In this document: positions 18,601 to 25,665 of the stretch, piece after piece
Position numbering within the stretch: the stretch's first letter is position 1
Layout: every line of letters begins with the position of its first letter
Assembly (NCBI RefSeq): GCF_023502345.1
Contig: NZ_JAMFLX010000019.1
Location: 21,307-85,306, forward strand
DNA: 64,000 nt
Direction: 5' to 3'
Source: Parendozoicomonas callyspongiae
GTDB lineage: Bacteria; Pseudomonadota; Gammaproteobacteria; Pseudomonadales; Endozoicomonadaceae
Made by a program: the position numbers and the translations under genes
Notes under the pieces: generated by a model
Told to the model about the DNA's origin: nothing
The model's database searches: none
The model's input: the letters and a program-made list of their open reading frames with translations, nothing else

Positions 18601-18773
18601 TCTTGCAGCTCTGGATGGCTGATAAAGGAATCGTTTGGTTTTTGAGCTCCACCAAAGGTAGTGAGCATATCCTCCATCGTGCTCGTGGCCACAGCGGGTG
18701 ACGCTGCAGCCATTATACCTGCGGATAATAGTAATCGACTGGAATCGAACCTGGGGCTCTGAGTAGCTGGCAT
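15645..18773 (-). CDS. Large exported protein with coiled coil and Pro/Thr/Ser repeat tail
   Basis: About 1042 residues and not a family I recognise. The ATG at 18773 has AGAGGA seven bases upstream and gives a signal peptide (RLLLSAGIMAAASPAVATS). Residues ~30-560 form a globular region rich in aromatic residues (HPEWSWLPGYKWNSL, LVLYVRPYFKHQPGP, FFFFDDYWSQRIDLP). Residues ~570-720 are a predicted coiled coil (DLKVNLDQKTGELAAKDTEL...). The last ~280 residues are Pro/Thr/Ser/Ala-rich and include ten 11-residue units of type TSVAPPTSDAP. The tail resembles surface stalks or mucin-like linkers. A secreted or surface role is inferred. Confidence 0.65.
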   Translation of the reverse strand: MPATQSPRFDSSRLLLSAGIMAAASPAVATSTMEDMLTTFGGAQKPNDSFISHPELQDRVKKHPEWSWLPGYKWNSLSSQPYTMAGRTWEALSGEIAPVASTVALYVLTKQFGLQYQRLTKESGLPFANLAWRLGEAVGDLSTTNSNPELMWRLFASNIDLLMSSESSSSKSFWMLRRLLAYAPTLLPSGIDTLRQHVMHQVGYAGIAFAKPSLNEHFALTLITSSSADDPGRPNSAYLDLDFVHQATPYTTPKGRLEKALVDLDSLSRETELTRLRFYPAILGDQRKGGKLVLYVRPYFKHQPGPLIRFPASFGSSNDKIWVTDAVDRSILQGVYNDSQYTVVKYLNELMGYGKSMITPFSDMILETVPELVKWAVDQPTARDYGYTFEEQMHTAATPENITIDDTVNFGLPAKPKQSIHHTVVSLGDKGFFFFDDYWSQRIDLPLITINTDVSAESIKQKSLDSLEDHLAWQPYYGAEKIFFTFTKGMAYSWMTSNLMKARNTELSEDLAKSVRYSEAPDYPTFDKLKDLDQLAPTDEEWGAATETARKEFETKDPQPYKAYNDLKVNLDQKTGELAAKDTELKTKTGEFEQAEAAHKQANQDYDTQRNGLGLTDAQLAAVKGFETKYKDLEAKTLPDADRATQKQTIDNSLNSAEDKVKEAVNAFNGFAAQRTALRTIQTDHARISTEKNTLSSEVTTLDDKVFNAKLVSESGSRLAAIEVLNVAAQNKGDINKENLQRVKDLHADKHIKITRSGDYVSGISDLARNVLHTLTFNVFNKAKPVTPPAAPATPVTPAPGATPPTPPGPGGGAPADTTPPIPPVSAADTTPPPATTGTGTASPSKSTTASSVVSTAASSHPPQTVGGYIVTPRQSPGNQSSPTTTTASIPAATMTTSSTANTNTTPIVPPTSATSPTSDTPTSATPPTSDAPTSAAPPTSDAPTSVAPPTSDAPTSVAPPTSDAPTSVAPPTLDAPTSVAPPTSDAPTSATSPTSGAPTSATSPTSGAPTSATSPTSDTPKSEAATSVASTSTATTSTSSS
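15711..16040 (-). repeat. Ten tandem 33-bp units coding 11-residue P/T/S repeats
   Basis: Ten in-frame copies of a 33-bp unit encode TS(A/V)(A/T)(P/S)PTS(D/G)(A/T)P. Central copies are nearly identical in DNA, outer copies are more diverged, the pattern expected from recent slippage or unequal exchange in the middle of the array. Confidence 0.9.
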
Positions 18774-19121
18774 GTTTTTTCCTCTGCTGTACACCTGGCA
18801 GGCCTTGTTCTAATAAGTAGTGGGTTGGAAAGCTAAGGGGTATATCTAGCAGGGGAATGTTGGCTTGCAAGTTCGGGTATAAAAAAAGCTGAAATGGCGA
18901 TGTTTTATACACTAATTGCTATAAGGTGGGGCTTAAGGTGAGGTTATTTGTAATTAAAGGCGGTTTTTTTTATACGATAGCTGTCTGCTAGTAGTGTGCG
19001 TAGCCGTTAACAAGGAGTCTTGGAAATATAGATGATTTGGTATGAGAAGGTGGCGAGTTAGAAGGAAGAAGATAACAAAGGTAAAAGGCGGGCAGGATTG
19101 TTACATCCTACCCGGGGGAGA
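18774..19121. other. Intergenic region, no gene seen
   Basis: About 350 AT-rich bases hold the promoter side of the large exported protein and the 3' end of the carbamate kinase unit. Apart from the hairpin at 19084-19113 I see no conserved structure or reading frame with a ribosome-binding site. Confidence 0.5.
19084..19113 (-). terminator. Terminator of the first carbamate kinase gene
   Basis: On the minus strand GGGTAGGAT pairs with ATCCTGCCC (one G-T pair) around a six-base loop, followed by GCCTTTTAC. It starts just after the stop codon, consistent with a Rho-independent terminator with a short U-run. Confidence 0.6.
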
Positions 19122-20075
19122 TCAGGCTACAGCGGCTTCTTCTTTCTTCTCATAGAAAGAGATGCCTTCAACTTCGTTGGTAATCCAGGTGCCGGCTTCA
19201 CCGGTAACGATCTTTTCAACATCGTACAGGCTGCCGATAGCGGCAAAACGACCACCCTTTTCTACGAACTGAGCACAGGAATCGATCTTTGGACCCATGG
19301 AGCCGGCAGGGAAGTCCAGCTCGCCAATGCCCTGAACAGAAGCCTTGTGGATTTTTTTCTGATCTGGCTGGCCGAAGTTTACGCATACAGCGGCAACGTC
19401 CGTCATGATAACCAGTGCATCAGCACCCATCTGCTCAGCCAGCAGAGCTGCAGTCAGATCCTTGTCAACCACGGCTTCAACGCCTTCCAGCTTGCCATCT
19501 TCCAGCTTGCGAACTGGAACACCGCCACCGCCGGAACAGATAACCAGGGCACCCATTTCAGACAGTTTCTTAACCATCTCTACTTCAATAATACTCTTGG
19601 GCAGAGGAGAAGGCACTACGCGACGGAAGTATTCGCCGTCAGCCTTGATGCTCCAGTTCTTTTCAGCAGCCAGGGCTTCAGCTTCTTCCTTGCCGTAAAC
19701 AGGGCCAACAAACTTGGTTGGATCCTGGAAAGCAGGGTCGTTGTTGTCAACCAGCGTCTGGGTAACCATGGTGGCGATCTGTGCACCAGGCATCTGGTTG
19801 TACAGTTCCTGCTCCATCATGTAACCGATCATACCGGCAGTTTCAGCGCCCAGAACATCCAGGGGGTAAGGAGAAACCTTGTCGTAAGCTGCGTTCTGCA
19901 GAGCCAGCAGGCCAACCTGTGGGCCATTACCGTGAGTCAGGATAACTTCGTGGTCCTTGGCAACACGGGCAATCACTTCAGCAGCCTTACGGATGTTTTC
20001 ACGTTGAATAGCAGCTTCCAGAGGTTGTCCACGTTGCAGCATGGCGTTGCCGCCCAGAGCGATGACGATGCGCAT
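19122..20075 (-). CDS. arcC: Carbamate kinase, paralogue 1
   Basis: A 317-residue carbamate kinase that makes ATP from carbamoyl phosphate and ADP, the last step of arginine fermentation. Family landmarks are ALGGNAMLQRGQPLEA at the N-terminus, LTHGNGPQVGLLA, the acidic loop PLDVLGAETAGMIGY, KFVGPVY, RRVVPSP, ICSGGGGVPV, VVDKDL and GSMGPKI. It is complete, with AAGGA nine bases before the ATG. It is its own unit, separated from the V-ATPase operon by a plus-strand gene; a second, clearly diverged paralogue lies at 29868-30806. The C-terminus ends in an unusual KKEEAAVA tail. Confidence 0.95.
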   Translation of the reverse strand: MRIVIALGGNAMLQRGQPLEAAIQRENIRKAAEVIARVAKDHEVILTHGNGPQVGLLALQNAAYDKVSPYPLDVLGAETAGMIGYMMEQELYNQMPGAQIATMVTQTLVDNNDPAFQDPTKFVGPVYGKEEAEALAAEKNWSIKADGEYFRRVVPSPLPKSIIEVEMVKKLSEMGALVICSGGGGVPVRKLEDGKLEGVEAVVDKDLTAALLAEQMGADALVIMTDVAAVCVNFGQPDQKKIHKASVQGIGELDFPAGSMGPKIDSCAQFVEKGGRFAAIGSLYDVEKIVTGEAGTWITNEVEGISFYEKKEEAAVA

Positions 20076-20470
20076 CTCGGTATTCCTTGAAACAGTTATG
20101 TTGGTTCTGAACGCCCTAACTCAAGGGGTATCCTTGCCTGAAGGACGCAAATATGAGGAGTAAAGAAACTTCTCCGAATAGTGTGTCCATGATATGACCA
20201 TGCCATTTTCAGGGAATAAGTAGATTCTCTTAATTGCTATTAATTTTTCTTATCAATGCCTTGATTGAAAAAGTTCATAGCTACAATGGCTAAAACTGGC
20301 GACATAATGGAGAAAAAAATACGTCGGGTGGGTTATTTGGGAAAGGGCATGATGTGAGATAAAAAAGCAGGGTGAGAAAGACGATTTTTATCAGATTAGT
20401 AAGTGTTTTCGCCCATTTGCATAAACTGCAGATGAGCAAGGCTATAGTTAGTAAATTCTAAGGTTCATGG
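20076..20470. promoter_or_regulatory. Divergent promoter region of arcC paralogue 1 and the unknown plus-strand gene
   Basis: A ~395-base AT-rich region without a gene. The inverted repeat ATCAATGCCTTGAT (20252-20265) lies ~180 bases upstream of arcC. Its half-sites are in the opposite order to an FNR box, so I do not assign it to FNR; it could bind another dimeric regulator. Confidence 0.35.
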
Positions 20471-21637
20471 ATGAGTCTGGTTATGTCTATTAATCCCCCT
20501 CAGGGTTCAGCTTCAGGAGCGCGATCTCCGGTAACATCTGAAAAGACTAAAAACTTACCTCTGCCACTAAAACATAAAGGTGAAAAGGCTGGCAAAACTG
20601 TTCAACATAAAGATAGTGATGAAGGAGGGTATTTTTCATCAGATGATGAATCTCTGATGGTTTCAAAAGGGAGGCTGAAATCCAGAAGTATCAGCGAGGT
20701 TGGCAAGACCGAAGAAGTTGAAGTTTTAGAAAAGCCAAAAAAATCTCTTAAAGATTGCTTAGTCATGTCTAAGGTTATTCAGAATAATCTTAGACTGGTT
20801 GAAAATAAGTTTTGCCAGACCAGCCCCTTGACTGAATTTTCCCATCCATCATGGTTTTCTGAAAAAGATCCGATCCGTCACATTCGTTTCTACTTGCAGC
20901 ATGCAAGTGGGCGAGATGATGGATTGACGGCCCGGGTGATGTATCAAGCCAGACAGGTCGAACAAGACTTACATTATTGGCTGAAAAATTTTCCGGATAG
21001 TGATGAAGCTCGTCAGGATTTGGAAAAAGCTTTTGAAGTTCTTGCCGCCATGCAAGTACTTGGAGGTAAAGAGGAGGCTGCCCGGGAGACCTTGACTAAG
21101 GGTATAAGAAAGATCAGTGAGAAAGGGGCTCCCAACTTAATAACGGCTAAGAAAGCGTTGAAGCTTCCGGAAGAATGTCTGGTGTCAGATGACGCCGTCA
21201 AGGTTGAGAAGAGAGCGATCGATTCCTGTCTGGTTGATCACGCCCTGCTGATTGATCAGTTACAGGAGTCTGTAGATCACTGTATGAAGCTTGGTAACCG
21301 TCGAAAGAGGCGTTTGGTCAGAGCTGCGCCAATGCAGTGTGCCCGTTTCTATGTCAGGGAAGCTGAAAAGTATGATGGAGAGATGTTGAGACCTTTGCGG
21401 CTCTGGGGGCGGCAGCTTGGGCAAGACTTGATGCAGTGGGTTTCGATTGTCGAGTCACGGGACCCTGCTTATCGGGATGAGTCCAGGTCATTGGTCGGAG
21501 CTCTGGCACTATGCCAGGCCCTGCAAGGAAGGAACGATCTGGCCAGAAAAACCTATGAGTGGGGGCAAAGCCTTCTGGATGGTGTGTACTACACAACGTT
21601 TATTGATGAACTAGATCTGGATGATAAAGATTTGTAA
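20471..21637 (+). CDS. Unknown protein with internal duplication
   Basis: A 388-residue soluble protein with no family I recognise. The first ~90 residues are charged and probably disordered (KDSDEGGYFSSDDESL). Two related helical segments follow: residues ~135-215 (IRFYLQHASGRDDG...RQVEQDLHYWLKNFPDSDEARQDL...LGGKEEAARETL) and ~290-375 (ARFYVREAEKYDGE...RQLGQDLMQWVSIVESRDPAYRDE...LQGRNDLARKTY), which align throughout and indicate an old duplication. No export signal. Start chosen at 20471 with AAGG seven bases upstream. It separates arcC from the V-ATPase operon and is transcribed against both; a shared bidirectional terminator follows. Confidence 0.65.
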   Translation: MSLVMSINPPQGSASGARSPVTSEKTKNLPLPLKHKGEKAGKTVQHKDSDEGGYFSSDDESLMVSKGRLKSRSISEVGKTEEVEVLEKPKKSLKDCLVMSKVIQNNLRLVENKFCQTSPLTEFSHPSWFSEKDPIRHIRFYLQHASGRDDGLTARVMYQARQVEQDLHYWLKNFPDSDEARQDLEKAFEVLAAMQVLGGKEEAARETLTKGIRKISEKGAPNLITAKKALKLPEECLVSDDAVKVEKRAIDSCLVDHALLIDQLQESVDHCMKLGNRRKRRLVRAAPMQCARFYVREAEKYDGEMLRPLRLWGRQLGQDLMQWVSIVESRDPAYRDESRSLVGALALCQALQGRNDLARKTYEWGQSLLDGVYYTTFIDELDLDDKDL

Positions 21638-21653
21638 TTTGTTCTGTTTAAAT

Positions 21654-21687
21654 AAAAAAAGACCGGCAATATGCCGGTCTTTTTTTG
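21654..21687. terminator. Bidirectional terminator between the unknown gene and the V-ATPase operon
   Basis: A run of seven A, a perfect stem AGACCGGCA/TGCCGGTCT with a three-base loop, and seven T. Both strands show stem plus U-run, so it can end both the plus-strand gene and the V-ATPase operon, whose last stop lies 13 bases away. Confidence 0.92.
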
Positions 21688-21699
21688 AACATGCACTGA

Positions 21700-23538
21700 T
21701 TAAGCAGCTACCACAGAGGCAATGTGCTGATCACGCAGTTCCTGAACCTTAACGACGTACTCTTTGTACTCGTTAGACTCGTAGTGAGCGTAGTTCAGGT
21801 TCTTGAACAGACCGGTCAGCTTCATGAAGAATTCACGGGCTTCGGTCTTGTCTGCAAAGCTCAGCTCGTTGTTGGCGATGCTGGCAATCAGATCGAAGCA
21901 GAAACGCTGGCGTTCCATTGGGCAGGCTGAGTCGATCTTGTCGAACGCGTCCTGCTGCAGGTAAACCATGTCCAGGAACAGGGCTTTCTGGAAGGTTACG
22001 TAGTCGTTCAGGGTAACACCTTCTTCACCGGTTACCTGCATCATCTGGTTGATGCTTTCACCAGTGGAGATCAGCTTCTGCATGCCCTTCACTTCGTCGA
22101 CCCAGGTCTCAGAGATATTCTCTTTGTACCATGGAGCCAGCTGATCCAGGTAACGGGACCAGGAGATCAGCGGATCTACCGCAGGGAAGAAACGCTTGTA
22201 AGCACGGTCGTATGACAGACCCAGGAAGCACTTCACAGTCGCCAGTGTGGACTGAGTCACTGGCTCTTCGAAGTTACCACCGGCCGGAGATACGGTACCG
22301 ATCATGGTCATGGAACCACTTTCGCCGTCTTCGTTGGTGATGACACCTGCACGCTCGTACAGACCCTTGATCGCGGAGTCGATGTACGCTGGGAAACCTT
22401 CTTCACCTGGAATCTCTTCCAAACGGTTGGAGGTTTCACGCATCGCCTGTGCCCAGCGGGAGGTGGAGTCAGCCAGCAGCAGAACGTTGTAACCCATCTG
22501 ACGGTAGTACTCACCCAGAGTCATACCGGTGTAGATGGACGCCTCTCGTGCCGCAACAGGCATGGAGGAGGTGTTACAGATGATGGTGGTACGATCCATC
22601 AGAGTACCGGAGCCGGTCGGGTCAGACAGCTGCGGGAATTCAGTGATGGTTTCTACAACCTCACCAGCACGCTCACCACATGCGATAACGATTACGATAT
22701 CAACAGATGCGTACTTGGACAGGGTGTGCTGCATTACAGTCTTACCGGCGCCGAATGGGCCAGGGATGCAGCCAGTACCCCCACGGGCGATCGGGAAGAA
22801 GGTGTCAACCAGGCGCTGCTGGGTAATCAGTGGCTCAGACGGGAACTGACGTTCGGTCTTGCCGTTCTTGCCCAGAGTTTCGGCGATGGACTGCTTAACA
22901 GGCCAGCGCTGAATCATGTTGAGCTCGATTTCCTTGCCCTGTTCATCGCGAACACGTGCAATCACGGTATCAACAGTGAAAGTGCCTTCCTGGATCCACT
23001 CAATGGATACAGCGCCTTTCTGGAAGAAGGGAACCATGATCTTGTGAGTGAAGCGACCTTCCTGAACGGTACCCAGAGTTTCACCGGCGCGCAGCTTGTC
23101 GCCAACGCGGGCAGTGGCAACGAAGGACCACTCTTTAGAACGATCCAGTGCGTCAACCTGTACACCACGCTTCAGGAAAGTGCCGTGGATCTGGGCCAGA
23201 CGTTCCAGCGGGTTCTGCAGACCGTCGAAGATCTGGGACAGGCAGCCAGGGCCGAGTTCGACAGACAGCAGTTCGCCAGTCTGGAAAACTTCATCACCAA
23301 CACCAACGCCGCTGGTGTCTTCGAATACCTGGATGTCTGCACTGCGGCCGTTAACACGCAGTACTTCGGACATCAGCAGTTCCTGAGTGCCTTCAGCGTT
23401 TTCAGTGCGGCTGGGGCTCACATAAACCACTTCGTTCTTTACCAGGCGAACGTCATCGCTGCCAGCCTGGATGGTGAGGATATCACCGTTAACCGCGACC
23501 ACATTGGCCGTGGCTTGCTTTTCGATATTTGTACTCAT
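21700..23538 (-). CDS. V-type ATPase catalytic subunit A
   Basis: The 612-residue catalytic subunit of the V1/A1 head. The P-loop GPFGAGKT is at 260-267, the catalytic Glu/Arg region is ACGERAGEVVE, and the family's bulge region precedes the P-loop (residues ~110-200). It binds and hydrolyses (or makes) ATP in alternation with subunit B. Here it is the last gene of the operon, 26 bases after the DUF2764 gene, whereas in most bacterial V-ATPase operons A directly precedes B. The terminator at 21654-21687 follows. Confidence 0.95.
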   Translation of the reverse strand: MSTNIEKQATANVVAVNGDILTIQAGSDDVRLVKNEVVYVSPSRTENAEGTQELLMSEVLRVNGRSADIQVFEDTSGVGVGDEVFQTGELLSVELGPGCLSQIFDGLQNPLERLAQIHGTFLKRGVQVDALDRSKEWSFVATARVGDKLRAGETLGTVQEGRFTHKIMVPFFQKGAVSIEWIQEGTFTVDTVIARVRDEQGKEIELNMIQRWPVKQSIAETLGKNGKTERQFPSEPLITQQRLVDTFFPIARGGTGCIPGPFGAGKTVMQHTLSKYASVDIVIVIACGERAGEVVETITEFPQLSDPTGSGTLMDRTTIICNTSSMPVAAREASIYTGMTLGEYYRQMGYNVLLLADSTSRWAQAMRETSNRLEEIPGEEGFPAYIDSAIKGLYERAGVITNEDGESGSMTMIGTVSPAGGNFEEPVTQSTLATVKCFLGLSYDRAYKRFFPAVDPLISWSRYLDQLAPWYKENISETWVDEVKGMQKLISTGESINQMMQVTGEEGVTLNDYVTFQKALFLDMVYLQQDAFDKIDSACPMERQRFCFDLIASIANNELSFADKTEAREFFMKLTGLFKNLNYAHYESNEYKEYVVKVQELRDQHIASVVAA

Positions 23539-23564
23539 AAACCTGTAATCCTCGCCACTGCTCT

Positions 23565-24257
23565 TTACGCTTCTGGGCCGGTTGGCAGCTGGTCACGGAA
23601 TTCGCCCAGGCTGGTTTCAACCAGACTGCGGAAGCGGACACGGGCCTTCTCGGTGTCGTAGGCCGTCCAGCGTGCCACAAGGTTCCAGCGCAGTACGTAA
23701 ATGACTACGGCTTCGAAATCGTGGCTATGCTTCATGGCCATATGGCTCAGGTGATCCCAGACAGCCTGAAGCAGAATTTTTTCCAGTGCGATGCACTCGC
23801 CATTGCGCAGACATTCCACAACTTTGGGAATCCAGGGGAATGCACTGCCCAGTCCCAGTGTTGCGGAACCCCAATGGTTACGAATGTATTCGTAACGGGA
23901 GCCATAGCTCCACTTGGGCTCGGTTGGAGCTGGCTGTCCCGCATGCTTGCGACGCAGGGCTGCAACGATGGTGCGCATATCCAGGCGCCAGTCGATCAGA
24001 TCGTTCAGGGCCTGGCTGTCGAGTTCGGCACGGGTTCTTTCTGCCTGATGGATCAGGGCTTTCTCTTCGACTTCGTCGTCCAGTTGATCCCAGTGCAGCA
24101 GGCTCTCGATCTTGACCAGTCGCTGCTGGTCTGCGGTGCTGAGCATGGACAGTCGCTTGTCCAGCTGGAAGCGGGAGATCGGAGTGATTCTGCTGTTAAA
24201 CAGGGAATCAATGTGGGGCAGCGAAGTCAGTAAGGTGTAGTAGGCATTTTCTGCCAT
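23565..24257 (-). CDS. DUF2764 family protein, V-ATPase operon partner (putative stalk subunit C)
   Basis: A 230-residue soluble protein that starts with the DUF2764 signature YYTLLTSLPHI. Such genes lie between subunits E and A in the V-ATPase operons of Chlamydia, spirochaetes and Bacteroidetes and are thought to replace subunit C/d linking rotor and head; this role is family knowledge, not shown here. Conserved aromatic motifs (WSYGSRYEYIRNHWG, AVWDHLSHMA) support the assignment. GGAG lies six bases before the ATG. Between E and this gene is a 162-base gap with two hairpins. Confidence 0.82.
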   Translation of the reverse strand: MAENAYYTLLTSLPHIDSLFNSRITPISRFQLDKRLSMLSTADQQRLVKIESLLHWDQLDDEVEEKALIHQAERTRAELDSQALNDLIDWRLDMRTIVAALRRKHAGQPAPTEPKWSYGSRYEYIRNHWGSATLGLGSAFPWIPKVVECLRNGECIALEKILLQAVWDHLSHMAMKHSHDFEAVVIYVLRWNLVARWTAYDTEKARVRFRSLVETSLGEFRDQLPTGPEA

Positions 24258-24339
24258 GACTTGCTCCGTACATGTGACCTGGAAACCCAGTTGAACTGGC
24301 TTTCCCCATAACAGGCGTAAGCCTTCTCATGGCTGTTTG

Positions 24340-24412
24340 CAGTTACAAACGACGGAAATACGTTGACCGTGTTCCGTCGCTTGCCGGATGCAATGGCAAC
24401 CCTTATCCGGTA
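24340..24412 (-). other. Two hairpins in the E-DUF2764 intercistronic gap
   Basis: On the minus strand CCGGAT/ATCCGG encloses about 15 bases, followed by CGACGGAA/TTCCGTCG with a ~13-base loop. Neither is followed by a U-run. They may be processing or stability elements within the operon mRNA. Confidence 0.4.
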
Positions 24413-24419
24413 ACGGTTG

Positions 24420-25094
24420 CTAGTTGATAACGCCTTCCAGCAGAACCCGGAAACGGGGCTGCAGGTGGCTCAGCAGCATAGTGCTGACAGCGTTATCATC
24501 CAGTTCCACCTCAATGTTTTTGTCGTTCAGACGGAAGGTGATGCCAGACTTCTGCTCTTCACTGACAGAGAAGGTCACGCCGTCCATCAGCATTTCCTGA
24601 CCGTTACGGGCAGCAAAGTAAGCCAGAGTACCTTCTTTCTGATCTTCAGGGTTGTTGCGCAGGTCTTCAACGCCAACAATCTTGGCAGGCAGAACAACTT
24701 CAACATTGCTCTCGCCTTTTAGACTGTTGCGGCCGGCAACTTCCAGAATCATCTGCTTCAGGATGCCCTGGTCGGACATTTCCTTGGACACGGCTTCCTG
24801 AATACGCTCGGAGAATTTCTCCAGCAGGTAGCTCTTCATGTCCAGAACAGCGTTGCGACCAGCCAGCTGCAGAGACTCTTCACCAGACTTGATGGTGAAT
24901 TCTGCATCTTTCTTGGCCTTGGCAGTAATAGCTGCGGCTTCCTTGCGGGCTTGTGCAACAATCTCGGCAGCTTCCTGGCGAGCGTTCTCCAGAAGACGCT
25001 CACCTTCGGTGCGGCCAGAGCTAACGCCCTGGGTGCGCAGTTTCTCAATCAGCTCCTGAACGCCGACAGAGATTTGATCGTTGGATACGGTCAT
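24420..25094 (-). CDS. V-type ATPase peripheral stalk subunit E
   Basis: A ~224-residue subunit with a long N-terminal helix rich in Ala, Glu, Arg and Lys (residues ~20-90: ERLLENARQEAAEIVAQARKEAAAITAKAKKDAEF) and a globular C-terminal part that binds the head. This is the architecture of subunit E, which tethers the catalytic head to subunit I. The ATG at 25094 is six bases from GGAG; a TTG directly before it is less likely. In other bacteria E opens the operon; here it follows K after a 119-base gap. Confidence 0.85.
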   Translation of the reverse strand: MTVSNDQISVGVQELIEKLRTQGVSSGRTEGERLLENARQEAAEIVAQARKEAAAITAKAKKDAEFTIKSGEESLQLAGRNAVLDMKSYLLEKFSERIQEAVSKEMSDQGILKQMILEVAGRNSLKGESNVEVVLPAKIVGVEDLRNNPEDQKEGTLAYFAARNGQEMLMDGVTFSVSEEQKSGITFRLNDKNIEVELDDNAVSTMLLSHLQPRFRVLLEGVIN

Positions 25095-25123
25095 CAATCT
25101 CTCCTTTACATTTCTTATCTAAA

Positions 25124-25177
25124 GAATGCGGTTTCTTTGCTTCTGCAATAAGTTTCAGCAACATGGCAACCGCATTC
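25124..25177 (-). other. Long-loop inverted repeat between K and E genes
   Basis: GAATGCGGTT and AACCGCATTC (10 bp, perfect) enclose 34 bases between the K stop and the E start. No U-run. Because K is needed in many copies per complex, a stabilising or partly terminating structure after K would make sense; this is inference. Confidence 0.45.
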
Positions 25178-25216
25178 CCAGCTCAAAGCTTTTAATAAAC
25201 TCAAGGCTGTCAGCGA

Positions 25217-25663
25217 TTAGACGATTGCCTGACCCAGTACCAGAGCGAATACGAAGGCGAATACCGCGAAGCCTTCTACGATCGCAGCTGGAGCGATGGA
25301 CAGACCGAAAACTTCAGGCTTGTTCTTAGAAGCGTTAATGGACGCTGCAACAGCCTGACCCTGGTAGATGGCGGAGTACATCAGAGCAACACCGGTCAGC
25401 AGACCGATACCGAACAGGCCGGCGCTGGTTGCTTCGGATACACCCAGAGCGGACAGGGTGAACATGATTACGATACCGTAGATAACCTGAGAAGAAGGCA
25501 TCGCGGATACACCGACGAACTTACCGTAACCGGATTCAACATCCAGCATTGCACCACAGGCAGCTTGACCGGCTACAGAGCAGCCAATTGCAGAACCGAC
25601 AGCCCCGAGAGCAACAGGTGCGAATACGCCTACCCAGCCCAGTGCGATGATCAGTTGTTCCAT
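25217..25663 (-). CDS. V-type ATPase rotor (proteolipid) subunit K, sodium-binding type
   Basis: A 148-residue protein with four membrane helices, a duplicated c-subunit hairpin. Only the last helix keeps the ion-binding carboxylate, Glu130 (AAIVEGFAVF). Residues aligned with the Na+ ligands of Enterococcus hirae NtpK are kept: Ser58 and Gln59 in MPSSQVIYG (Thr64/Gln65), Gln101 in YQGQAVAA (Gln110) and Glu130 (Glu139); Met55 stands at Leu61, whose backbone carbonyl is the ligand. This predicts Na+ rather than H+ transport. The gene follows subunit I after two bases. Confidence 0.92.
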   Translation of the reverse strand: MEQLIIALGWVGVFAPVALGAVGSAIGCSVAGQAACGAMLDVESGYGKFVGVSAMPSSQVIYGIVIMFTLSALGVSEATSAGLFGIGLLTGVALMYSAIYQGQAVAASINASKNKPEVFGLSIAPAAIVEGFAVFAFVFALVLGQAIV

Positions 25664-25665
25664 TT

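Noticed and set aside
20252..20265. FNR box upstream of arcC paralogue 1 (ATCAATGCCTTGAT)
   Set aside because: The half-sites are in the wrong order for FNR (ATCAA first, TTGAT second).
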